Positions 1 to 10,079 of a DNA stretch of 64,000 nucleotides are shown piece by piece. Made by a program: the position numbers and the translations under genes. Origin of the DNA: Yersinia artesiana (GTDB lineage Bacteria > Pseudomonadota > Gammaproteobacteria > Enterobacterales > Enterobacteriaceae); the NCBI RefSeq assembly GCF_902726545.1, contig NZ_CACVAD010000020.1:22142-86141 (forward strand), given 5' to 3'. Under the pieces are notes generated by a model that was not told where the DNA came from, did not search any database, and saw only the letters and a list, made by a program, of their open reading frames with translations. Numbering within the stretch: the first letter of the stretch is position 1; every line of letters begins with the position of its first letter.

Positions 1-412
1 TTTGTTGCCCGATCTTCAGATTACGCAAATCGCGGTTTTGGGTTGCCAGCAGAGAAACATCGGAAATATCGATGCCATATTGAGTAAGAATGCTGCCAAG
101 AGTATCCCCGGTTGAGACGACATACTCGTGGACACCAGTTTCACTGACATCTTTAGCATCTAATTCATCTTGTGGGATTTCATCATCAGGGGTCGGCTGA
201 TCAATGGGTTCACTGGCTTCAGGCAATAAAATACGAGTTTGGCTGGTATCTAATACCACGCTTTTGGCGATTGGCTCATGCTCCGGATGATAAACAAAAG
301 GCCGCCAAACAGCGACGGCCAATGTCATTACAGTCAACGACCCCAGCATGATACGGTGGGGGCGTGGGAGATTGTTATACGCCAAGGTGATAGTTCGGAC
401 TATCTGCTGCAC
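1..412 (-). CDS. mepM: Murein DD-endopeptidase MepM, N-terminal part (3' end outside window)
   Basis: Only the first ~137 codons are present; the rest lies left of base 1. The start is a GTG at 410-412. The translation begins MQQIVRTITLAYNNLPRP, very close to E. coli MepM (YebA), followed by a membrane-anchor segment (about residues 25-40) and the LVLDTS-to-LysM/OapA region containing VHEYVVSTGDTLGSIL, a LysM-type peptidoglycan-binding motif. In the family a C-terminal LytM (M23) domain cleaves D-Ala-mDAP crosslinks to allow cell-wall growth; that domain is not in the window. It lies 20 bp downstream of znuA on the same strand, so the two may be cotranscribed, as in other enterobacteria. Confidence 0.9.
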   Translation of the reverse strand, partial: MQQIVRTITLAYNNLPRPHRIMLGSLTVMTLAVAVWRPFVYHPEHEPIAKSVVLDTSQTRILLPEASEPIDQPTPDDEIPQDELDAKDVSETGVHEYVVSTGDTLGSILTQYGIDISDVSLLATQNRDLRNLKIGQQ

Positions 413-432
413 TTATGAGTATCCTTTTAATC

Positions 433-1389
433 TTACTTCAGGCAGCTCACGTATTGGTTCGACAACTGAGACATAAAGTTCACATAGCTGTCCTTGCCTA
501 ATACTATGCCACTCCCCAAAGGATCTAAGGTGCCTGAACGCACGTCTGTTCCTTTGGCGACAGCATTAATGACGGCCGGCCTGAATTGTGGCTCAGCAAA
601 AACGCATACCGCTTTATGCTCAACCAACTGTGTTCGAATTTGATGTAAACGCTGCGCACCAGGTTGAATTTCAGGATTGACTGTAAAATGCCCTAACGGG
701 CTCAAGCCAAAGTGTTTTTCAAAGTAGCCATAAGCATCATGAAAAACGAAATATCCTTTCCCTTGGGCAGGCTTTAGCATAGTAGCAATATTTTTTTCAT
801 TTTGCGCTAGTTGATCCTCGAATCGGCGCAGGTTTGCATCTAATTTGTCCTTATTTTGTGGCATAAGTTCCAATAATCTGTCGTGAATAGCAATTGCAGA
901 TTGTTTGGCGATGGTTGGGGACAACCAAATATGCATATTATATTCGCCGTGGTGATGCTCATCATGCTGATTATCTTTAGCATGATCATGGTCATGCCCA
1001 TCGCCTTCCCCTTCATGTTCATCATTTTCGTTACCTTTCATCAATAAAGGCATGACTGAAGGTAACTGCGCCAGTGCTATCTGCTTATTATCAGCAACTT
1101 GAGTTAAAGGTTTCGATAAAAACGCTTCCATTTCTGGCCCAACCCAAATAACCAGGTCAGCGCTGCGTAACCGCTGGACATCTGATGGGCGCAGGGCATA
1201 ATCGTGCGGTGATGCACCATCGGGCAGTAATACCTCTGTCGGCAATACGCCATCAGCAATGGCTGAGGCAATAAAACCCAGCGGTCGCACTGATGTAACG
1301 ACCGCAGCAGAGGCAATATTAAATGGATTAGCCATTAATATGGCACTGGCCAACATTGCGCGCTTTAGCCATTTATTTTTGTGTAACAT
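433..1389 (-). CDS. znuA: Periplasmic zinc-binding protein of the ZnuABC importer
   Basis: High-affinity Zn2+ capture in the periplasm, delivering zinc to ZnuB. The 318-aa protein starts with a signal peptide (about residues 1-29). Metal-ligand histidines expected for the cluster A-I binding proteins are visible: H62 (GASPHDY), H153 (HIWLSP) and H217 (FHDAY). The charged loop at about 122-150 is rich in His and Asp/Glu, typical of zinc rather than manganese binders. C262 and C316 could form the disulfide known in E. coli ZnuA. It is transcribed divergently from znuCB across a 75-bp gap that holds a Zur box, so repression by zinc-loaded Zur is expected. Confidence 0.96.
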   Translation of the reverse strand: MLHKNKWLKRAMLASAILMANPFNIASAAVVTSVRPLGFIASAIADGVLPTEVLLPDGASPHDYALRPSDVQRLRSADLVIWVGPEMEAFLSKPLTQVADNKQIALAQLPSVMPLLMKGNENDEHEGEGDGHDHDHAKDNQHDEHHHGEYNMHIWLSPTIAKQSAIAIHDRLLELMPQNKDKLDANLRRFEDQLAQNEKNIATMLKPAQGKGYFVFHDAYGYFEKHFGLSPLGHFTVNPEIQPGAQRLHQIRTQLVEHKAVCVFAEPQFRPAVINAVAKGTDVRSGTLDPLGSGIVLGKDSYVNFMSQLSNQYVSCLK

Positions 1390-1422
1390 AATACGAATTC
1401 TCGACGTTTTGATGGGTTAAGC

Positions 1423-1435
1423 GTAATATTATAAC
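1423..1435. promoter_or_regulatory. Zur box between znuA and znuC
   Basis: GTAATATTATAAC matches the enterobacterial Zur core GTTATANTATAAC at all specified positions but one. It lies inside the short divergent znuA/znuC promoter region, the expected position for a single operator controlling both directions. A second copy of the motif stands before zinT at 57472. Confidence 0.8.
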
Positions 1436-1464
1436 ATTCAATCGGTTCTGCAAACGTAATCATA

Positions 1465-2223
1465 ATGTCCACACTGGTAACTCTAAATAAGATATCCGTC
1501 ACTTTTGGTAGTCGGCGGGTGCTCAATGATATTTCCCTTTCGCTGCGTCCGGGAAGAATTCTTACTCTGCTTGGGCCAAATGGCGCGGGCAAATCAACCT
1601 TGGTGCGCGTGGTGTTAGGGCTGATTGCGCCCACCAGCGGCTCGATTATTCGTGATCCGGGTTTGCGCATCGGCTATGTGCCGCAAAAGCTCCATCTGGA
1701 TACCACGTTGCCACTGACAGTGAGCCGTTTTATGCGGCTAAAACCCGGCGTCAAAAAAGCAGATATCTTGCCAGCACTTAAGCGGGTGCATGCTGCTCAT
1801 CTATTAGATCAGCCGATGCAAAAACTCTCCGGTGGTGAGAACCAGCGGGTGCTATTAGCTCGCGCATTACTGAATCGCCCACAGTTGCTGGTGTTAGATG
1901 AACCAACGCAAGGTGTTGATGTTAATGGACAACTCGCGTTGTATGACTTGATTGAACAATTACGTCGAGAGCTCGGTTGTGCCGTCCTGATGGTGTCCCA
2001 TGACCTACATTTAGTGATGGCTAAAACCGATGAAGTATTATGTCTCAACCAGCATATTTGCTGCTCCGGCGCGCCAGAGGTAGTCTCAACGCATCCTGAG
2101 TTTATCGCCATGTTTGGTCAGCGTGGCGCTGAGCAGTTAGCGGTTTATCGTCATCACCATAATCATCGTCATGATTTGCACGGAAAGATTATTTTGAAAA
2201 ACAGTGGGAGCCGTGGCGCATGA
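1465..2223 (+). CDS. znuC: ATPase of the ZnuABC zinc importer
   Basis: The 252-aa ABC ATPase powers zinc import on the cytoplasmic side. Walker A is GPNGAGKST at residues 37-45, the signature LSGGE at 121-125 and Walker B LLVLDEP at 141-147, followed by the H-loop region MVSHDLH. The C-terminus carries a His cluster ([10 protein letters not shown]), a family trait possibly linked to zinc sensing or binding. It overlaps znuB by 4 bp (ATGA), so the two are translationally coupled. Transcription is divergent from znuA across a Zur site. Confidence 0.96.
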   Translation: MSTLVTLNKISVTFGSRRVLNDISLSLRPGRILTLLGPNGAGKSTLVRVVLGLIAPTSGSIIRDPGLRIGYVPQKLHLDTTLPLTVSRFMRLKPGVKKADILPALKRVHAAHLLDQPMQKLSGGENQRVLLARALLNRPQLLVLDEPTQGVDVNGQLALYDLIEQLRRELGCAVLMVSHDLHLVMAKTDEVLCLNQHICCSGAPEVVSTHPEFIAMFGQRGAEQLAVYRHHHNHRHDLHGKIILKNSGSRGA

Positions 2224-3005
2224 TTGAATTATTGTTACCCGGCTGGCTAGCCGGTGTGTTGTTGGCAACCGCGGCTGGCCCTCTGGGGTCATTTGTAGTC
2301 TGGCGGCGGATGTCCTATTTTGGCGATACCTTAGCGCATGCATCATTACTCGGTGTTGCATTCGGTTTACTGCTCAATGTAAATCCATTTTATGCAGTCA
2401 TCGTGATGACCATGTTGCTGGCCCTGATTCTGGTGTGGTTGGAACGCCGTCCACAACTGGCCGTCGATACATTACTCGGGATTATGGCTCACAGCGCATT
2501 ATCTTTGGGCTTAGTGGTGGTTAGCCTGATGCATAATGTGCGGGTCGACTTAATGGCTTATCTGTTTGGCGACCTGCTTTCAGTTACATTAAGTGATATC
2601 TGGTTGATAGCCGCAGGAGTGGTGGTGGTGCTCGGGATATTGTGCTGGCAATGGCGGGCGTTGCTATCAATGACTATCAGCCCGGAACTGGCTCATGTGG
2701 ACGGTGTTAATTTAGAACGCGTCCGGATGCTGCTGATGCTGGTGACCGCACTGACTATTGGCTTGTCGATGAAGTTTGTTGGCGCACTGATTATTACATC
2801 CTTGCTGATCATTCCTGCCGCCGCCGCGCGCCGTTTTGCCCGCACGCCAGAACAGATGGCCGGTATTGCCATTGGTATTGGTATTGTTGCCGTGACCGGT
2901 GGCTTAACCTTCTCTGCTTTTTATGATACCCCGGCTGGCCCGTCAGTCGTGTTGTGTGCCGCAGTGATGTTTATCTTAAGCCTGTCGCAAAAAGCGCGCG
3001 GGTAA
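2220..3005 (+). CDS. znuB: Membrane permease of the ZnuABC zinc importer
   Basis: The 261-aa integral membrane protein forms the transport channel of the zinc importer. The sequence is almost entirely hydrophobic, with about eight membrane segments, and belongs to the ABC-3 permease family ([14 protein letters not shown] near the N-terminus, [18 protein letters not shown] in the coupling region). It starts within the last codons of znuC (4-bp overlap). The stop is followed 11 bp later by a terminator-type hairpin into which a YPAL repeat has inserted. Confidence 0.96.
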   Translation: MIELLLPGWLAGVLLATAAGPLGSFVVWRRMSYFGDTLAHASLLGVAFGLLLNVNPFYAVIVMTMLLALILVWLERRPQLAVDTLLGIMAHSALSLGLVVVSLMHNVRVDLMAYLFGDLLSVTLSDIWLIAAGVVVVLGILCWQWRALLSMTISPELAHVDGVNLERVRMLLMLVTALTIGLSMKFVGALIITSLLIIPAAAARRFARTPEQMAGIAIGIGIVAVTGGLTFSAFYDTPAGPSVVLCAAVMFILSLSQKARG

Positions 3006-3016
3006 TAATTGTTAAG

Positions 3017-3039
3017 TGGGGTTTTATTGATAAACCCCA
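3017..3039 (+). terminator. znuB terminator hairpin, proximal copy
   Basis: Arms TGGGGTTT (3017-3024) and AAACCCCA (3032-3039) form an 8-bp stem just after the znuB stop. A near-identical hairpin sits at 3207-3230, on the other side of the repeat element. The pair looks like a target-site duplication. Confidence 0.6.
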
Positions 3040-3206
3040 TGAGGTTAATGAAAAAGTGCTCGTAACGGTGAAAACAGGCAGATCGTAAAGACGCCGTAAA
3101 CCCTTCCCTGGGGGTTCGAACCGCGCCATCCCTGGCGCGGACGCTTTACTCTTCTACCTGCCTTCACCTTGCAAGATCGAGTTATCAATGTTTGTCAGCA
3201 GTCTGG
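3040..3206 (-). repeat. YPAL-type palindromic miniature insertion, copy A
   Basis: 167 bp lying exactly between two copies of the znuB terminator hairpin. On the minus strand it reads much like copies B (44970-45136) and C (55665-55826): all three share the blocks ACTCGATCTTGCA, AGGTAGAAGAGTAAAGCGTC and TACGGCGTCTTTACGATCTG, with a GC-rich centre around GCGCC..GGCGC. The outer blocks (CAGGTAGAAGAGTAAAGCGT and ACGGCGTCTTTACGATCTGCC) are partly complementary, so an RNA copy would fold into a long hairpin. Size, dyad form and insertion into a terminator match the YPAL family of yersiniae as I recall it. Confidence 0.8.
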
Positions 3207-3230
3207 TGGGGTTTATATTAATAAACCCCA
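3207..3230 (+). terminator. znuB terminator hairpin, distal copy
   Basis: Arms TGGGGTTTAT (3207-3216) and ATAAACCCCA (3221-3230) followed by TTCTT. This is a stronger hairpin than the proximal copy and probably the working znuCB terminator if transcription reads through the repeat. Confidence 0.6.
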
Positions 3231-3529
3231 TTCTTAACTCTTTCTCCTATTTGCCCATCACTTTCCATAACCATCAATTCTGTTTTTTATATTTTAATTA
3301 GTGAACCACAAATACAAGAAATAGGCAGTGTAATACCCTGCTTAGCATTCAAAACAATGAGCAATATATTGATTATGCAGATTCCTAATTTGGTGCTTTT
3401 GCTGCGTTGGTTATGGCACTACTTATCCCATGGCTTAACCGAATGATTAATACATCAACCACGAGAAAACCTTCGCCTGAGAATAGCGCGATCAGGACTG
3501 GCATCAGCGCAGCCCTGCATCAAAGAGGT
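3231..3529. other. Non-coding gap between the znuB terminator and ruvB
   Basis: About 300 bp of AT-rich sequence with no ORF I can support. A 71-codon open frame starting at 3407 runs antisense into the end of ruvB, has no ribosome-binding site and reads as a shadow. The ruvB stop codon lies at 3530-3532, so this is the ruvB 3' flank. Confidence 0.5.
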
Positions 3530-4534
3530 TTACTCTTCGCGGGTGATACCAAAATGTTTATAAGCATGATTGGTAGCAATCCGCCCGCGCGGAGTACGCT
3601 GAATAAAACCTTGTTGGATTAAGTACGGCTCCAGAACATCTTCAATGGTTTCCCGCTCTTCACCAATTGCCGCGGCGAGGTTATCTAACCCCACCGGGCC
3701 ACCCATAAACTTATCGATGACCGCCAGCAAAAGTTTTCGGTCCATAAAATCGAATCCTTCAGCATCAACATTCAGCATATCCAGCGCTTTCATCGCCACA
3801 TCGCCATTGATAGCTCCATCGGCCCTCACCTCAGCGAAGTCACGCACCCGGCGTAACAAACGGTTGGTGATACGCGGTGTTCCTCTGGAGCGGCGTGCCA
3901 ACTGGTGCGCGCCTTCTGGGGTCAATTCAAGCCCCAGACACTTGGCGCTGCGTGAAACAATATGTTCTAAATCAGCAACTTGATAGAACTCAAGCCGCTG
4001 TACAATACCAAAGCGGTCACGCAATGGAGAAGTCAGTGAACCGGCTCGCGTAGTCGCACCAATTAAGGTAAAAGGCGGTAGGTCGAGTTTGATGGAACGC
4101 GCAGCCGGGCCTTCGCCAATCATGATATCCAGTTGATAATCTTCCATTGCCGGGTAGAGAATTTCCTCTACCACTGGAGATAATCGGTGAATCTCATCAA
4201 TAAACAACACATCATGTGGCTCAAGGTTAGTCAACATAGCGGCTAAATCACCCGCTTTTTCCAACACCGGGCCGGAAGTGGTGCGCAAATTAACCCCCAT
4301 TTCATTAGCCACAATATTGGCCAATGTCGTTTTACCCAGACCTGGAGGGCCAAATATCAGCACATGATCCAACGCATCACCGCGCTGTTTTGCCGCCTGA
4401 ATGAAGATTTCCATTTGCTCACGGACATGGGGTTGCCCGACATATTCAGCCAATAGTTTCGGGCGAATAGCCCTGTCAATACTCTCTTCATCACTGATAA
4501 CACCCGCAGAGATCAGGCGGTCTGCTTCAATCAT
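3530..4534 (-). CDS. ruvB: Holliday junction branch-migration ATPase RuvB
   Basis: 334-aa AAA+ motor that assembles as hexameric rings on both sides of RuvA at Holliday junctions and drives branch migration during recombinational repair. Walker A is GPPGLGKT at about 62-69, Walker B FIDE at 111-114, and the sensor/arginine-finger region [18 protein letters not shown] at about 160-176. The C-terminal winged helix ends in [17 protein letters not shown]. Length matches the family (E. coli 336). It follows ruvA after 13 bp, as a ruvAB operon. Confidence 0.97.
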   Translation of the reverse strand: MIEADRLISAGVISDEESIDRAIRPKLLAEYVGQPHVREQMEIFIQAAKQRGDALDHVLIFGPPGLGKTTLANIVANEMGVNLRTTSGPVLEKAGDLAAMLTNLEPHDVLFIDEIHRLSPVVEEILYPAMEDYQLDIMIGEGPAARSIKLDLPPFTLIGATTRAGSLTSPLRDRFGIVQRLEFYQVADLEHIVSRSAKCLGLELTPEGAHQLARRSRGTPRITNRLLRRVRDFAEVRADGAINGDVAMKALDMLNVDAEGFDFMDRKLLLAVIDKFMGGPVGLDNLAAAIGEERETIEDVLEPYLIQQGFIQRTPRGRIATNHAYKHFGITREE

Positions 4535-4547
4535 TATCTACCTCTAC

Positions 4548-5165
4548 CTATAACGCAGCACGCAAAGCATCACGGATCAGGGTTTCACAATCGGCACCCG
4601 GTTTAGCTATTTTACTCACCAAACGGCTGGCTTCTTGCGGTTTATAGCCCAAAGCCACCAGCGCAGAAGCGGCTTCCGCTTCGATATCGGCATCTGAAAT
4701 TTGTGACGAATTGCTGGCAGGCAATTGAATATCACCGGTATTGTTGAACAAGTCACCATTGAGGCCTTTAAAGCGGTCTTTCATTTCAACCACTAACCGC
4801 TCAGCGGTCTTCTTGCCGACCCCCGGTAATTTCACCAGAGTGGTGATATCTTCGCGTTCAACCGCAGCCACAAACTGCTGCGCTGACATGCCGGAAAGAA
4901 TGGCCAGTGCCAGTTTTGGCCCCACACCATTCACTTTTATCAATTCACGAAACAGTGCTCGTTCCTGCTTATCATTAAAACCGTATAGCAGTTGAGCATC
5001 TTCGCGCACCACAAACTGAGTAAAGATAATGGCTTCCTGCCCCACGTCTGGCAGCTCATAAAAACAGGTCATAGGCAGTTGGACTTCATAACCAACACCG
5101 TTTGTTTCCAGCAGCACCAGGGGTGGCTGTTTTTCCAGAATGATACCTCTGAGGCGCCCTATCAC
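4548..5165 (-). CDS. ruvA: Holliday junction-binding protein RuvA
   Basis: Tetrameric DNA-binding partner of RuvB that holds the four-way junction in the square-planar form. I place the start at a GTG (5163-5165, [15 protein letters not shown]), giving 205 aa, because family members begin at exactly this residue. A GAGGAGAG Shine-Dalgarno lies 7 bp upstream (5173-5180); an upstream ATG at 5192 would read through that ribosome-binding site. Two helix-hairpin-helix segments ([13 protein letters not shown] and [15 protein letters not shown]) are visible, followed by the acidic linker and the C-terminal RuvB-binding domain. A LexA box lies at 5233-5248 upstream. Confidence 0.95.
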   Translation of the reverse strand: MIGRLRGIILEKQPPLVLLETNGVGYEVQLPMTCFYELPDVGQEAIIFTQFVVREDAQLLYGFNDKQERALFRELIKVNGVGPKLALAILSGMSAQQFVAAVEREDITTLVKLPGVGKKTAERLVVEMKDRFKGLNGDLFNNTGDIQLPASNSSQISDADIEAEAASALVALGYKPQEASRLVSKIAKPGADCETLIRDALRAAL

Positions 5166-5229
5166 GTTGACTCTCTCCTCGTTTACCCACATTCGGGTAT
5201 AAACATAATGGCTGTTTATAGCATAAAAA

Positions 5230-5251
5230 AGGCTGGATGGATATCCAGCCT
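5230..5251 (-). promoter_or_regulatory. LexA (SOS) box of ruvAB overlapping the ruvC terminator hairpin
   Basis: CTGGATGGATATCCAG at 5233-5248 fits the CTG-N10-CAG SOS box. Read on the minus strand it differs by one base from the E. coli ruvA box as I remember it. The same bases extend to a 9-bp hairpin (arms 5230-5238 and 5243-5251) followed on the minus strand by a run of T, which makes a rho-independent terminator for ruvC. One sequence thus plausibly ends ruvC transcripts and controls ruvAB. Confidence 0.8.
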
Positions 5252-5287
5252 ACAATAACAGTTAACCTGCTCGCATTAAAATACCCG

Positions 5288-5809
5288 TCAGCGAAGCCTC
5301 CCGCGCGCCAGCATCATTTGGTCATTGCCCAAACGCAGGGTATTTTGACTAAGATGGCAATGGGTTATGGCGATGGCAAGCGCATCTGCGGCATCAGCCT
5401 GAGGGTTCGCAGGAAGCTTCAACAGTGAGCGCACCATGTGCTGAACCTGGCTTTTTTCCGCCGCACCCGTGCCTACCACGGTCTGTTTAACCTGGCGAGC
5501 AGCATATTCGGAAACTGGCAAATTCAGGTTCACCGCCGCAACAATCGCCGCTCCTCGCGCCTGCCCCAGCTTTAAGGCCGAATCCGGGTTTTTCGCCATA
5601 AACACTTGTTCGATTGCAAAAAAATCGGGTTGGAACTGAGTGATAATTTCAGTGACACCTGCATAAATCAACTTCAGGCGAGTAGGCATATCATCAACGA
5701 CAGTGCGGATGCAGCCACTGCCCAGATAGGTGAGCTGACGACCTTGTTGGCGAATTACGCCATAACCGGTGACACGAGAACCGGGGTCGATGCCTAATAC
5801 GATCGCCAT
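5288..5809 (-). CDS. ruvC: Holliday junction resolvase RuvC
   Basis: 173-aa endonuclease of the RNase H fold that cuts Holliday junctions symmetrically. The four acidic catalytic residues are in place: D8 ([10 protein letters not shown]), E67 (AIEQVF), D139 and D142 ([13 protein letters not shown]). Length equals E. coli RuvC. It lies downstream of yebC on the same strand and is separated from ruvAB by a hairpin followed by T residues, so it is probably not in the SOS-induced ruvAB transcript. Confidence 0.97.
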   Translation of the reverse strand: MAIVLGIDPGSRVTGYGVIRQQGRQLTYLGSGCIRTVVDDMPTRLKLIYAGVTEIITQFQPDFFAIEQVFMAKNPDSALKLGQARGAAIVAAVNLNLPVSEYAARQVKQTVVGTGAAEKSQVQHMVRSLLKLPANPQADAADALAIAITHCHLSQNTLRLGNDQMMLARGRLR

Positions 5810-5917
5810 ACCAGTTTATTCACCTTGTTCAGTGCTTCTAATGTCATGCACCGGCCACAAAATGTGGCCAGTATTTAGGGTATTAAAATAGAGCTAACTA
5901 GCAAAATAAACACTGAG

Positions 5918-6661
5918 TTACAGTGTTGCTGCCACTTCATCAGAGATTTCACCATTGTGATAAACCTCTTGTACATCATCTGAGTCTTCCAGCATATCAA
6001 TCAGACGCAGCAGTTTTGGTGCAGTTTCAGCATCAAGTTCGGCTTTGGTTGATGGAATAAGAGAGACTTCAGCGCCTTCGGCAACCAGACCGGTAGCATC
6101 CAATGCATCTTTCACCGCGCCGAGAGATTCCCAGGCAGTAAACACATCAATAGCACCATCATCATAGACCACGATATCATCAGCACCCGCTTCCAGCGCT
6201 GCATCCATCACCGTATCTTCATCCAAACCCGGTGCGTAGGAGATAACACCTTTTTTGGTGAATAGATAAGAAACCGAACCATCAGTCCCCAAATTACCAC
6301 CGGTTTTGGTAAATGCATGGCGAACTTCAGATACGGTACGGTTACGGTTATCACTTAAGCATTCAACCATTACGGCAGTGCCGCCTGGGCCATAGCCTTC
6401 GTAAATGATGGTTTCCATATTGTTATCTTCATCACCCCCCACACCACGGGCAATGGCGCGGTTCAGGGTGTCGCGTGTCATATTATTTGACAGCGCTTTA
6501 TCGATAGCCGCACGTAACCGTGGGTTCGCACCAGGATCACCACCGCCCAGACGTGCAGCAGTCACCAATTCACGAATAATTTTAGTGAAAATCTTACCGC
6601 GCTTGGCATCCTGTGCCGCTTTGCGGTGTTTTGTGTTGGCCCATTTACTATGACCTGCCAT
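5918..6661 (-). CDS. yebC: YebC/PmpR family regulator-translation factor
   Basis: 247-aa cytoplasmic protein of the TACO1/YebC family. It begins [21 protein letters not shown], the family hallmark, and carries the acidic C-terminal domain ([16 protein letters not shown]). Members bind DNA as regulators in some bacteria and help ribosomes through polyproline stretches in others; the sequence does not tell which applies here. It sits between nudB and ruvC on the same strand, the conserved enterobacterial order. A 7-bp stem (5853-5859 with 5863-5869) lies in the gap before ruvC, but without a T run I do not call it a terminator. Confidence 0.94.
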   Translation of the reverse strand: MAGHSKWANTKHRKAAQDAKRGKIFTKIIRELVTAARLGGGDPGANPRLRAAIDKALSNNMTRDTLNRAIARGVGGDEDNNMETIIYEGYGPGGTAVMVECLSDNRNRTVSEVRHAFTKTGGNLGTDGSVSYLFTKKGVISYAPGLDEDTVMDAALEAGADDIVVYDDGAIDVFTAWESLGAVKDALDATGLVAEGAEVSLIPSTKAELDAETAPKLLRLIDMLEDSDDVQEVYHNGEISDEVAATL

Positions 6662-6687
6662 AAATAAGTATCTCCAAAATAGCCTAA

Positions 6688-7131
6688 TTAGACTGAATAA
6701 AGAACGTACTCTTCAATCGCTTGCTGATTGCTCCAGGACTTGGTTAATGCTGCGGCATCCGCAGCATCTAACCACTGGTAAGCAAGATGTTCGGTAATCT
6801 CAACATCCCGCTCTTCGGGTAACGCCAAACAGAACCAATGTTCTTTATTGCGCGTAACACCCGGCGCATAGCGACGGCGCAAATGCACAAAGAGTTCAAA
6901 TTCCACACAGCGCTGGCAGTCGAACAGCTCCAGATTTTCACCCAGTATATCAATGCCGACTTCTTCCTTTACTTCGCGCTGGGCGGTTTCCAACGGCGTT
7001 TCATCACCTTCCAGACTGCCGGTGACCGACTGCCAAAAATCAGGATCATCACGCCGTTGTAACATCAACACCCGGCCACTGTTTCTGGCGTAGATCACCG
7101 CCAGTATGGATTCGGGCCGTTTATAATTCAT
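6688..7131 (-). CDS. nudB: Dihydroneopterin triphosphate diphosphatase (Nudix)
   Basis: 147-aa Nudix hydrolase removing pyrophosphate from dihydroneopterin triphosphate in folate synthesis. The Nudix box GX5EX7REXXEEXG is complete at residues 38-60 (G38, E44, R52-E53, E56-E57, G59). The start codon overlaps the aspS stop by one base (TAATG), so translation is likely coupled. Order aspS-nudB-yebC-ruvC is the usual enterobacterial one. Confidence 0.93.
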   Translation of the reverse strand: MNYKRPESILAVIYARNSGRVLMLQRRDDPDFWQSVTGSLEGDETPLETAQREVKEEVGIDILGENLELFDCQRCVEFELFVHLRRRYAPGVTRNKEHWFCLALPEERDVEITEHLAYQWLDAADAAALTKSWSNQQAIEEYVLYSV

Positions 7132-8927
7132 TACTGATTCTCTTCTGCGGCGCTATCAGTGGCCCCTTTCTTCGCTACCACGCTGATAGACAGCTCTTGC
7201 AGTGAAGCAGGATTGGCAAAACTTGGCGCATCAGTCATCAGACAAGCCGCAGCCGTGGTTTTCGGGAAGGCAATAACATCACGAATGTTATCAGTGCCGG
7301 TCAACAGCATAACCAGACGATCCAAACCAAAAGCCAGGCCCGCATGTGGTGGAGTGCCGAATTTCAATGCATCCAGCAGGAAGCCAAACTTCTCACGCTG
7401 TTCTTCTTCATTGATACCCAGAATACCAAACACTTGTTGCTGCATTTCAGTGCGGTGAATACGCACTGAACCGCCACCCACTTCGTAGCCGTTAATCACC
7501 ATATCGTAAGCATTGGCAATAGCGGTGGTCGGTGCCGCAGCCAATTGTTCCGGACTCATGTCTTTAGGCGCAGTGAACGGATGGTGCATAGCGGTTAAAC
7601 CGCCTTCGCTATCGTCTTCAAACATCGGGAAGTCAACGACCCACAGCGGCGCCCATGAATCCAGTTTGGTCAATGCCAGGTCACGGCCGACTTTGAGACG
7701 CAATGCGCCCATGGCATCAGTCACCACTTTATAGCTGTCAGCACCAAAGAACAGAATATCGCCGCTTTCAGCCTGAGTGCGGGCCAGAATGGCTTCCAAC
7801 ACGTCCGCACTGAGGAACTTCGCGATTGGGCTTTGTACCCCCTCAAGACCTGCGGCACGGTCATTCACTTTCAACCATGCCAAACCTTTCGCGCCATAGA
7901 TGCTGACAAATTGAGCGTATTCGTCAATTTGCTTACGCGTGACCTGTGCACCACCCGGTACCCGCAATGCTGCGACACGGCCTTTGGCATCATTGGCTGG
8001 GCCGGAGAAGACTTTAAACTCAACATCTTTAACTAAATCAGCGACATCGACCAATTCCATTGGGTTGCGCAGATCCGGCTTATCAGAACCATAGCGACGC
8101 ATAGCTTCGGCAAAGGTCATCACCGGGAAATCACCGAGATCGACACCTTTGGTTTCCTGCCATAATTCACGCACCAATTTCTCCATCACTTCACGCACCT
8201 GATCGGCGGTCATGAAAGAGGTTTCAACATCGATCTGAGTAAATTCTGGCTGACGGTCAGCACGTAAATCTTCATCACGGAAGCATTTTACAATTTGATA
8301 GTAGCGATCAAAACCAGACATCATCAGCAGTTGTTTGAACAGCTGCGGAGACTGCGGCAGTGCATAGAACTTGCCTTTATGGACGCGGCTTGGCACCAGA
8401 TAGTCACGCGCACCTTCCGGAGTCGCTTTGGTCAGCATCGGGGTTTCAATATCCAGGAAACCGTGGCTGTCCATAAAGCGGCGCACAAAGCTGGTAATTT
8501 TAGCGCGCGTTTTCAAACGATCAGCCATCTCAGGGCGACGCAAATCCAGATAGCGATATTTCAGGCGTTGTTCTTCGCTGTTGGTCTGATTAGAGTCCAG
8601 TGGCAACGGCTCAGAACGGTTAATGATATTCAGTGTATTGGCAAAGATTTCCACTTCACCGGTCGACATATCTTTATTGATTTGGCTATCAGGACGTGCA
8701 CGCACAGTACCGGTAATCTGGATACAGAACTCATTACGCAGTTCAGAAGCTTGCTCGTAAGCGGCTTTATGATCGGGATCGAAGAATACCTGAACAATGC
8801 CTTCGCGGTCGCGCATATCAATAAAAATCAGGCCACCGAGATCACGACGACGGTTAACCCAACCACAAAGTGTCACTTCCTGGCCAACATGGGACAGATT
8901 CAACTGCCCACAATACTCAGTACGCAT
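7131..8927 (-). CDS. aspS: Aspartyl-tRNA synthetase
   Basis: 598-aa class IIb aminoacyl-tRNA synthetase. The N-terminal OB-fold anticodon-binding domain (about 1-105) starts [16 protein letters not shown]. Motif 1 is around [20 protein letters not shown], motif 2 [18 protein letters not shown], and motif 3 [13 protein letters not shown] near residue 530. The bacterial GAD insertion lies between motifs 2 and 3. The length matches the bacterial, discriminating Asp-type enzyme. It heads the aspS-nudB-yebC-ruvC run. Confidence 0.97.
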   Translation of the reverse strand: MRTEYCGQLNLSHVGQEVTLCGWVNRRRDLGGLIFIDMRDREGIVQVFFDPDHKAAYEQASELRNEFCIQITGTVRARPDSQINKDMSTGEVEIFANTLNIINRSEPLPLDSNQTNSEEQRLKYRYLDLRRPEMADRLKTRAKITSFVRRFMDSHGFLDIETPMLTKATPEGARDYLVPSRVHKGKFYALPQSPQLFKQLLMMSGFDRYYQIVKCFRDEDLRADRQPEFTQIDVETSFMTADQVREVMEKLVRELWQETKGVDLGDFPVMTFAEAMRRYGSDKPDLRNPMELVDVADLVKDVEFKVFSGPANDAKGRVAALRVPGGAQVTRKQIDEYAQFVSIYGAKGLAWLKVNDRAAGLEGVQSPIAKFLSADVLEAILARTQAESGDILFFGADSYKVVTDAMGALRLKVGRDLALTKLDSWAPLWVVDFPMFEDDSEGGLTAMHHPFTAPKDMSPEQLAAAPTTAIANAYDMVINGYEVGGGSVRIHRTEMQQQVFGILGINEEEQREKFGFLLDALKFGTPPHAGLAFGLDRLVMLLTGTDNIRDVIAFPKTTAAACLMTDAPSFANPASLQELSISVVAKKGATDSAAEENQ

Positions 8928-9007
8928 ACAATATCCTTTTACTCAGCCGATGCCGCACGCGTTATGCACTGTCCGTGCGGCTATTTTCTGATTAGCTCTT
9001 ATGAGCC

Positions 9008-9238
9008 TCAGCTACTACTGTCTGGTTTACTCTTATTATCTGGTTTGCTGTTACTGCCCGGCTTGAAATCTGTCGCATACCAACCGGTGCCTTTCAATTG
9101 AAAGCCGGCCGCAGAGATAAGTTTCGCTAACGCGGGCTGATGACACGCAGGACATTGAGTCAGTGGCGCGTCGGAAAATTTCTGCAATTTCTCTAATCGA
9201 TGGTTGCAAGCGCTACACGCATATTCGTATATAGGCAT
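9008..9238 (-). CDS. FmdB-type zinc-ribbon protein
   Basis: 76 aa, starting at the ATG at 9236-9238 (MPIYEYACSACNH). A 29-codon extension upstream of that ATG is open but unlike the family, which begins MPxYEYxC. Two CxxC pairs (C8/C11 and C29/C32) form a zinc ribbon. The C-terminal ~25 residues are a low-complexity Gly/Ser/Lys/Asp tail. The function of the family is unknown; a regulatory role is often proposed. It stands 80 bp upstream of aspS on the same strand. Confidence 0.85.
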   Translation of the reverse strand: MPIYEYACSACNHRLEKLQKFSDAPLTQCPACHQPALAKLISAAGFQLKGTGWYATDFKPGSNSKPDNKSKPDSSS

Positions 9239-9485
9239 ATATGTATAGGTATTTTGGATTAAAGAGTGTTGAAAAAAGGGGGTCATTATAAAGGAAATTC
9301 GTGGCGTAGATAAGAGCGAACGCACAGCTCAGGCACGACAAAACCTCTTTCAGTGCTGTTTTAACACATCATTTAACAAAATTATCTCCTCACAAGGACG
9401 TCCCGATAACATATGTTGGCATAAACTGGTCAGCAGATTAAGTCTACCGTCCAGAATTTCTCCAATCATATCGAGGTATAACACC

Positions 9486-10061
9486 ATGAAACTTGATGCA
9501 AAAACCACCGCATTGGTGCTGATTGATTTGCAACAGGGGATTTTACCCTTTGCCAAAGCCCCTTACAGTGCAGAACAGGTCGTCGCGACCAATGCAGGCC
9601 TGGCAGAACGCTTTCGTAAGCTCGGTGCGCCTGTGGTTTTCGTGCGCGTGGGTTGGTCAGATTCATTTGCTGAGGCGCTGAAACAACCGGTCGATCAACC
9701 CAGTCCAAGTCCGGCCGGTGGTTTACCTGAGTCATGGTGGACTTTCCCGTCAGAGCTTGCAGTTACAGATAGCGATATCAAAGTGATAAAACACCAGTGG
9801 GGGGCGTTTTACGGTACCGATTTAGATTTACAACTGCGTCGCCGCGGGATCAAAACCATCGTGCTGGCGGGAATTGCCACCAATATTGGTGTTGAATCCA
9901 CCGCCCGCGCCGCCTGGGAGCACGGTTATGAGTTAGTGATTGCAGAAGATGGTTGCAGTACTGCCAGCAGCGAAATGCAGCAATTCGCAATGAAAAATAT
10001 CTTCCCGCGTATCTCTCGCGTACGTAGCAGCACCGAGATCCTTGCAGCCCTGAGCGCGTAA
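9486..10061 (+). CDS. yecD: Isochorismatase-family hydrolase YecD
   Basis: 191-aa protein of the cysteine-hydrolase/isochorismatase superfamily, closely matching E. coli YecD. The Asp of the usual triad is in LIDLQQG (about residue 18) and the Lys in [14 protein letters not shown]. Where nicotinamidase-type members have the catalytic Cys (TxxC), the sequence reads ATNIGVEST, with Gly, as in true isochorismatases, so an ester or vinyl-ether hydrolysis without a thiol nucleophile is more likely than amidase action. The substrate is unknown. A monocistronic unit on the plus strand, followed by ERIC sequences. Confidence 0.88.
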   Translation: MKLDAKTTALVLIDLQQGILPFAKAPYSAEQVVATNAGLAERFRKLGAPVVFVRVGWSDSFAEALKQPVDQPSPSPAGGLPESWWTFPSELAVTDSDIKVIKHQWGAFYGTDLDLQLRRRGIKTIVLAGIATNIGVESTARAAWEHGYELVIAEDGCSTASSEMQQFAMKNIFPRISRVRSSTEILAALSA

Positions 10062-10079
10062 CGTTATAAGCTTATCTCC

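Noticed and set aside
3407..3622. 71-codon plus-strand ORF running into the end of ruvB
   Set aside because: Its second half is antisense to ruvB, there is no ribosome-binding site, and the protein resembles nothing.
5853..5869. GGCCACA/TGTGGCC hairpin between yebC and ruvC
   Set aside because: No T run on either strand, so not a supported terminator; the genes may be cotranscribed.
8295..9101. 268-codon plus-strand ORF opposite aspS
   Set aside because: Antisense shadow of the strongly conserved aspS gene and the FmdB-type gene.
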